From Cephalothrix spiralis (lineage: Eukaryota; Nemertea; Palaeonemertea; Archinemertea; Cephalotrichidae), in NCBI GenBank assembly GCA_032353305.1, contig JAUCNG010324401.1, positions 1 through 12,080 on the forward strand: a stretch of DNA of 12,080 bases. The letters are read 5' to 3'. The translations under genes were made by a program, and so were the position numbers. The notes beneath the pieces were generated by a model. That model was not told where the DNA came from. It was given only the letters and a program-made list of their open reading frames with translations, and did no database searches. Position 1 is the first letter of the stretch. Each line of letters opens with the position of its first letter. Shown piece by piece: positions 7,352 to 12,080 of the stretch.

Positions 7352-8561
7352 GTAAGTCACATACAGTATGTGGACCAGTTCCGGTTTTAGATAGTTCCGG
7401 ATAACTAGGGCATTTGTCCGTTCTACTATATAATATTACTTCATGATTAGTCGTTTGGTTCGGATTTCATTACGAGAAATTGCACGAGACCTGGAAGGTC
7501 GAGTGCAAATTCGAGCCAATCGACTAATCATAAAGTAATATTTATTATTTTGATGTGTCATAAAATGAGTACTAGCTGAAATAATAATGACGTCATCTAT
7601 CTAATTCAACGCTGCTCCATTGGACTAATTCAACGGGGTAGCGTGGAATTCGTAATGAATTTAGAAGTATGACATAAATTGAACCGATTACAGTGTAATA
7701 ATATTAGAAATTTCATAGGGAATTTTGATAACGTCCAATATACCAAAATACAAGGCTTCATTTATTTATTTAATCAGAGATTTAATAAGCATGAAGCCAG
7801 CTAATCTAAACATAAATGAATCTGAATTGTATAGTAGGATGTAAAACTTATGACACGGGCTAAGTCACCAAGATGATTATCAGAATTGTTTTTCAACAAG
7901 AGGAGCTTGAATTGACCAAGATTTTAACTTTGTGGGGGCGCCGCCCCCCTGTAATATCCGTCAGTTCCATTATATTCAATTTTAGAACTCACTATGAAAA
8001 TGATATACTGCAGAAATAGAAATTGCAAATTAGAAATAGAAAGGGATTGAAATACTAATCAGGTGAACTCAATATTAGTCGCTAACTTCTTCCGTTAACT
8101 CACATGACGTACGAAAGGTTATAATCTGTCCACGCAGTTGTTGTGAATTAACAGTTAGGTTAATTTATATAAGAGGGTTTTAGATCTTAGAGAAATCTTG
8201 ATTGCAGATAATGATTTGATGGTTCTTCGGGTACCGTTATCCTTTATTGAATTGTCACCCATTAATGTCGTTAATTTATGTATTATTACACTGTAATCGG
8301 TTCAATTTATGTCATCCTTCTCAAATCATTCCGAATTCCACGCTACCCTGGACTAATTCAACGGGGTAGCGTGCAATTAGATGACGTCATTATTATTTCA
8401 GCGAGTACTCAGTTTATGACACATCGTAATAATAATATTACTTTATGAGTAGTCAATTGGTTCGAATTTAATTACTTGAAATTGCACTCGACCTCGCGGT
8501 CCGCAGTCTCGTGCAAATTCTCGAAATGAAATCCGAACCAAACGACTATAGATACTCATGA

Positions 8562-8572
8562 AGTAATATTAT
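8562..8572. repeat. Left 11-bp target-site duplication
   Basis: AGTAATATTAT, identical to 8680-8690. It belongs to the terminal sequence of the host element at 7431-8689. Confidence 0.8.
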
Positions 8573-8679
8573 ATCCTGGTCCCCGCTGGAGTGAGTTGCC
8601 GCGTTTTGGAATGATAGTCAACTATACAGTTGACTATCATTCCAAAAAAACGGCAACTAACTCCAGCTGGGACCAGGAT
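8573..8679. mobile_element. 107-bp palindromic miniature element with 11-bp target duplication
   Basis: A near-perfect palindrome centred at about 8625, starting ATCCTGGTCC and ending GGACCAGGAT. The arms differ at only a few positions. It is flanked by the direct repeat AGTAATATTAT at 8562-8572 and 8680-8690, the expected footprint of insertion. A duplication of 9-11 bp is typical of Mutator-like elements, but the short palindrome does not allow a firm family call. It sits within the right end of the 7431 element and so is younger. Confidence 0.85.
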
Positions 8680-8690
8680 AGTAATATTAT
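8680..8690. repeat. Right 11-bp target-site duplication
   Basis: AGTAATATTAT, identical to 8562-8572, directly following the palindrome. Confidence 0.8.
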
Positions 8691-8740
8691 ACAAGTTAAT
8701 GCATTTTATCATTGTTTCTCATTCGATTATAAATGACAAA

Positions 8741-8770
8741 ATGGCACTGCGTGTAATGGCACTGCGTAGT
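8741..8770. repeat. 15-bp tandem duplication
   Basis: ATGGCACTGCGTGTA is followed immediately by ATGGCACTGCGTAGT; the first 12 bases are identical. Confidence 0.85.
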
Positions 8771-8790
8771 AACTAGCGCTATAGGAGCTG

Positions 8791-8948
8791 CACTATTAGC
8801 ATCGTAGGCGGGGACACTTTTTTGAGCGCTATCAGTCGTCATGGTCACAGTTCACTTTATAAATCGCATAGATCACCCATAGGGGCGGGGATTTTTAAAT
8901 TTTTTATAGAAAAAATCCGTCGTGCAAATGGAAAAAAAGAGCAAAAGT
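8791..8948 (+). repeat. Dispersed repeat, copy B
   Basis: Collinear with 2921-3052 in the same orientation, sharing among others CCCATAGGGGCGGGGA and GCATCGTAGGCGGGG. It is longer by about 26 bases in the middle. The 64-codon ORF at 8822 lies within this repeat and is not called as a gene. Confidence 0.75.
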
Positions 8949-9240
8949 TTGACAATTCCTGCACCCTGTTTATGAATATACCAAGCAATAAAGTTATACG
9001 TGTACAACAGCAATAGATCTACGTTTAGTTGAAGCTTTTGCTGCATGATTTTACACTTCTACAAGTGATGCAATTTAGCTTTTGCGGTGTAAAATACAAA
9101 GCAGATAGCAAAAATGCCCATTTTCCGTTTACGAATGGGTTATCTTCTTTAGTTCACAAGATAAACGATAGACTGTAATATGGATCGGTAGGAAACCTAT
9201 AACTGCCATGAAGAACTAACATTAATATTTATTCTCTCTT

Positions 9241-9294
9241 ATATTAGTAAATAGATCAAAGCAACAAATATTAGTAAATAGATCAAAGCAACAA
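9241..9294. repeat. Perfect 27-bp tandem duplication
   Basis: The unit ATATTAGTAAATAGATCAAA + GCAACAA is present twice head to tail with no differences, so it is recent. Confidence 0.95.
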
Positions 9295-9458
9295 AATGAC
9301 GCACATCACAAAATGTAGGTGTGAAAATTGTTTTGGTCCCTTTTTGCCCTTTCATTCCATGATCCATTAATAGATAATCATACGTGTAAAATTATTAATT
9401 ATACGTGTATAATCACTACTTAAATATGATTAATTGTGATAATAATGCAGGTGTTTTA

Positions 9459-9678
9459 TGATATTACTTCATGACTATAGTCGTTTGGTTCGGATTTCAT
9501 TACGAAAATTTGCACGAGACCTGGAAGGTCGAGTGCAAATTCGAGTAATTAAATTCGAACCAATCGACTCATAATTTATAATCATAAAGTAATATTTATT
9601 ATTACAATGTCATAAACTGAGCTACTCGCTGAAATAATAATGACGTCATCTATCTAATTCTAATGCTCCGTTGAATTT
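9459..9678. mobile_element. One-ended relative of the 7431 element
   Basis: It begins TGATATTACTTCATGACTAT and follows the left end of the 7431 element closely. It includes the palindromic tip (GACCTGGAAGGTCGAG), the TAAAGTAATATTT block and the TGACGTCATCTATCTAATTC block, and it fades at about 9678. No matching inverted second end is seen downstream. It is either a truncated copy or a solo end. Confidence 0.8.
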
Positions 9679-10488
9679 ATGATGATTTTAGCCTATACAA
9701 ATGTACTAAATGAAGCTTGCATTGGTGAGTGCTATAGAGGTATTTTGATCTTCTTGGAGGTACAATTGTTATTATTGAAACAGCCGGGCACCATTTTATA
9801 CCTTTTATACGCAAAATTCCGTTACCGTTATCATTCCATTTCCTGTCTCCCATTACCCTCTTATTTCAATTTCCCGTCTCCCGTTACCGTTAGTGCTACC
9901 ATTCTCCGAATCCCGTGTCCCATGCATTCCCTAGGCTTATCCCGATCCGTAAGGGCCATTTAGGGCCTATCCCGGATCCCATTTGACCCCCATCTGGGCC
10001 CTCCTAGAAGTATGAAGATAGGAAAATGAAGCAAATTTGGTATCATGAAAACAAGAAATTGATATAAGGCATATGCGACTAAAAATGGGTCTGTTTATCA
10101 CTTATCAATCCTCAAATGCCCATCCATGTTTAAAAAAGTTCACCTGCAGCAGGATGGCTCATGCAAAAATTAACAATACTTGATGTTGGTATAGTACACA
10201 CGTAATGTTGAGACAGTACGCACCAAGTTAAGACGCGATTTCTATAATATTGTGTCGTTCTCTTTAAGAAACAATAATATTATCGACCTGTACCGGACCC
10301 AAAATAATAAAAACACAATATGAACATTTGTTGAAAATCACGTGACAGTGTTTTAGCCAATAGCAGTAGAGAAAAAGAGAGACATGTTAAATAATACGGA
10401 TGATGGGGTGGATGTATCACCAGGTGATTTGTAAAATATCAAGAATTATATCAATTGACTTAATTGAAAATATCCACCGACATTTCAG
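9679..10488. other. Rest of intron 1
   Basis: From 9828 to 9975 CCCGT/TTACCGTTA phrases recur, as at 3366-3440. At 10240-10283 ATAATATTGT pairs with ACAATAATATTAT. The 94-codon ORF starting at 9679 has no recognisable domain and overlaps this repeat. Nothing else is supported. Confidence 0.45.
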
Positions 10489-10546
10489 ATTAAACTTCCA
10501 CCAGGATATGAGGGTAAATTGTTGCAGCGTGAATATACTTTAATCG
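10489..10546 (+). CDS. Second coding exon of the unidentified split gene
   Basis: This 58-bp exon lies between an acceptor (CATTTCAG, ending at 10488) and a consensus donor (GTAAGT at 10547). Only the frame that joins in phase 0 to the exon at 7268 is open; the other two contain stop codons. It encodes IKLPPGYEGKLLQREYTLI plus the first base of a glycine codon. The PPGYEG turn followed by a basic/hydrophobic stretch looks like ordinary globular protein. It contains no catalytic or metal-binding motif that I recognise. It ends in phase 1, which matches the next exon. The polypyrimidine tract before the acceptor is weak, so the exact 5' edge is less certain than the 3' edge. Confidence 0.72.
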
Positions 10547-10754
10547 GTAAGTAGATATATTATTTTGGCACCACTAAATTAGATGATAACCGCGCCCAAG
10601 ATTCTCCAATACATGAACCTGGAAAAGGAAAGCCAGACTGACACTTTGAAAAATTATTACATTTTTTTCTAAGTTACAACTGAAATAACCGACATTTGTG
10701 TTTCTTTCGTACAACATCATTTTTCTTACTCTGACAACATATTCAAAATTCACT

Positions 10755-11365
10755 TTTTTATATTAGCCATATTAGGGAGGGGTGTTATTTTGAAATTTTT
10801 TAAGATGTTAACTTTCAACTTCATTTTCGGAAAATATACGTTGTTCTAAGACATTTGGCGACAAATATTATGAGCGAACCCCGTGTAGAAATTTGCGGAT
10901 TTTTGATCGCTCATAACTTGGAAGATAATAGGGTTACGAACATGAAACCTTGACCTACCCCATGGTTTTTTTTTAGCCAAGGAACTTAAAATTCGAAGTG
11001 CCCTAACTAAAAAATGGCAAGTTTTTGAGACGCAGCTTAAAAATTACATCCGCTTTGCTTAATTTTTAGACTTCTAATTAAGCTAGGCCAGAGGGTAATA
11101 AATTTTTGATGTAAATTGGGGTTTTCGACGTCAGGGAATCGAATGGCGCACATAGTTTTATGATTAGGCTAACTGGCACTTCGGTATGATATTGTGTGCT
11201 GAAATCTTCAGGTGCGAGATCCAGGTTTTTTTTGGCGCCAATTTTTTTCTTTCGTTTTTCGCCAAGTGTCTTTTATAGAACAATGTCTATTTTCCGAAAA
11301 TGAAGTACAACTTGAGACTTTTTTCAACACACACCCCCTCCCCCTATTTATATATCCATTAACTA
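10755..11365. repeat. Fold-back repeat of about 600 bp in intron 2
   Basis: The left arm, about 10755-10870, pairs with about 11250-11365. The best block is CTTCATTTTCGGAAAATA (10819 on) against its complement at 11286-11303. It is followed by TTGTTCT and ACATTTGGCGA-type blocks, and outward by an AGGGAGGGGTGT-type block. The inner part is more diverged; one GAAGTGCC block near 10998 is matched in reverse near 11177. The ORF at 11212-11427 lies in this repeat and is not a gene. Confidence 0.7.
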
Positions 11366-11538
11366 TAAATCATCAGCTTTCGAATGTACAGAAATTTTGC
11401 TGCCACATAATTCAAAATATTATTTGAGTGATAAGCGTTGACACGGCTATGAAGATTTTCACGATATTAAGGAATTGTTTTATGTCTTTTATTAATTAAC
11501 GTCAATAACTGATTATAAAACTATTTTCAAATTTTCAG

Positions 11539-11585
11539 GTAATGTTTGGTCAAATAAAGATCCTGCAATTCGTCAATTATCTAAC
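11539..11585 (+). CDS. Third coding exon of the unidentified split gene, continuing beyond the window
   Basis: This 47-bp exon follows a good acceptor (CAAATTTTCAG, ending at 11538) and ends at a consensus GTAAGT donor at 11586. Its first two bases complete the glycine codon split at the end of exon 2. It then encodes NVWSNKDPAIRQLSN and ends in phase 0. With the two upstream exons this gives 63 continuous codons without a stop. No convincing fourth exon is visible between 11592 and 12080, so the gene probably continues to the right. The peptide is not long enough for me to name a family. Intron 2 is about 1 kb and carries a fold-back repeat at 10755-11365. Confidence 0.68.
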
Positions 11586-11591
11586 GTAAGT

Positions 11592-11813
11592 ACTGCATGT
11601 ATGCAACACAATCATTGTCCGGAAAAATAATTTTCGATAAAAAAAGCATCCAAGTCTGATTTATCTGTAGATTGTTTTTTTTAACTGGAAGTCACTTTAC
11701 TTCGGACAGTTATGAAATGTAACTATGGACACGCCATTTGGGTTTAGTCTAACAAAGAGCCCCCAGCCCTTTTGCAAGATTCTACGTATTAAAATTACGT
11801 CCGTGAAGTTGGT
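11592..11813. other. Start of intron 3
   Basis: Sequence after the GTAAGT donor at 11586. No following exon is recognised and no repeat is seen. Confidence 0.4.
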
Positions 11814-11891
11814 TGGACAGTGGACAAAGTGACATTAAATGGACAAACCGAATATTTGTCCATAATGCAAATGGACAGTGGACAATGGACA
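11814..11891. repeat. TGGACA motif cluster
   Basis: TGGACA occurs at 11814, 11821, 11840, 11872, 11879 and 11886, and once in reverse (TGTCCA at 11857). The pair TGGACAGTGGACA is repeated exactly at 11814 and 11872. This looks like a decayed minisatellite. Confidence 0.75.
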
Positions 11892-12080
11892 TTTCCGTCA
11901 GGGGGGTCGCAACAAATATAGGAGACCCAAAATCGGGCTAATGGTGCTTGCAATGGGGGTCCACGACCCCATAAACCAAGATGGCCCAAAATTTTAAAAC
12001 AATAAAAAATTCAAAATGGCGCCAAACCGCACCAAACCGGAAGTAGCCATATCTCAGCTATAAAACATCGTAGGTGCACC
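11892..12080. other. End of window, no gene
   Basis: GGGGTCG (11903-11909) pairs with CGACCCC (11964-11970), enclosing about 54 bases. Otherwise no feature is seen. The minus-strand 64-codon ORF at 11795-11989 has no supporting evidence. Confidence 0.4.

Larger units (their letters stand above)
7431..8689. mobile_element. Non-autonomous element with long inverted ends in intron 1
   Basis: The left end (7431-7703) is the reverse complement of the right end (8281-8572), starting TAATATTACTTCATGA and ending inside with ACAGTGTAATAATA. Each end is itself palindromic: the tip near 7490 pairs GTTTGGTTCG-type sequence with CGAACCAA-type sequence, and likewise on the right. The unique middle (7704-8280) has no ORF of note, a hairpin at 7754-7798 and a GC hairpin at 7934-7948. 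Removing the nested palindrome at 8573-8679 and one 11-bp duplicate restores TA-flanked ends: TA at 7429-7430 and at 8690-8691. This suggests a TA target duplication and an original length of about 1141 bp. No transposase is encoded. Confidence 0.85.

Noticed and set aside
7431-7439. TAATATTAC at the element end as a geminivirus-type replication origin
   Set aside because: The nine bases match the viral nonanucleotide, but the copy at 9459 reads TGATATTAC, the site is not in a hairpin loop, and there is no Rep-like coding sequence.
8458-8468. GGTTCGAATTT as a Pol III B box of a SINE
   Set aside because: It is close to GGTTCGANTCC but lies in a palindromic element end with no A box at the right distance, and the equivalent at 7458 differs.
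9679-9963. 94-codon ORF after the solo element end
   Set aside because: It covers the CCCGT/ACCGTTA repeat phrases and shows no domain or flanking splice signals.
11795-11989. 64-codon minus-strand ORF
   Set aside because: It overlaps the TGGACA repeat cluster and has no supporting features.

Overview
The window looks like AT-rich nuclear DNA from an invertebrate animal. It has intron-sized gaps with GT/AG splice signals (three GTAAGT donors), no bacterial operon or ribosome-binding-site organisation, and a very high load of fold-back and miniature transposon-like repeats. A marine invertebrate such as a mollusc, cnidarian or hemichordate would fit, but nothing here fixes the phylum. No rRNA, tRNA, CRISPR array or transposase/reverse-transcriptase coding region was found.

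The only convincing gene is on the + strand in the right half. Three short exons at 7268-7351 (exon possibly starting at 7244), 10489-10546 and 11539-11585 have consensus splice sites and matching phases (0/0, then 1/1). They join into one open 63-codon reading frame that continues past 11585 and out of the window. I do not recognise the protein family. Two weaker protein-coding candidates lie to the left: a possible exon at 974-1046 (perhaps with 896-919), and a 35-codon ORF at 2190-2297 with a start context like the TISU element.

The rest is mainly inverted repeats. Position 35-251 has perfect 46-bp arms. Position 290-676 is a fold-back with an internally rearranged arm. Position 1320-1828 is a diverged inverted repeat. 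Position 6721-7036 is a palindrome about 0.2 kb upstream of the gene's first recognised exon. Position 7431-8689 is a non-autonomous element with long inverted ends in intron 1. A 107-bp palindromic element with an 11-bp target duplication (8573-8679) is inserted into its right end. Position 9459-9678 is a one-ended relative of the same element. Position 10755-11365 is a fold-back in intron 2. Other repeats are a dispersed pair (2921-3052 and 8791-8948), a 200-bp-period duplication (3485/3685), pyrimidine-rich low-complexity blocks (4060-4375, 4680-4915), a six-copy degenerate motif cluster (5644-5962), a TGGACA cluster (11814-11891) and several short tandem duplications.

The most notable points are these. 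A nested insertion lets the original boundaries of the 1.14-kb element be read. A loop inside that element is flipped between its two ends. All five TGACGTCA (CRE) sites noticed sit inside inverted-repeat arms. Long inverted repeats in introns 1 and 2 should make the pre-mRNA fold into long double-stranded RNA.
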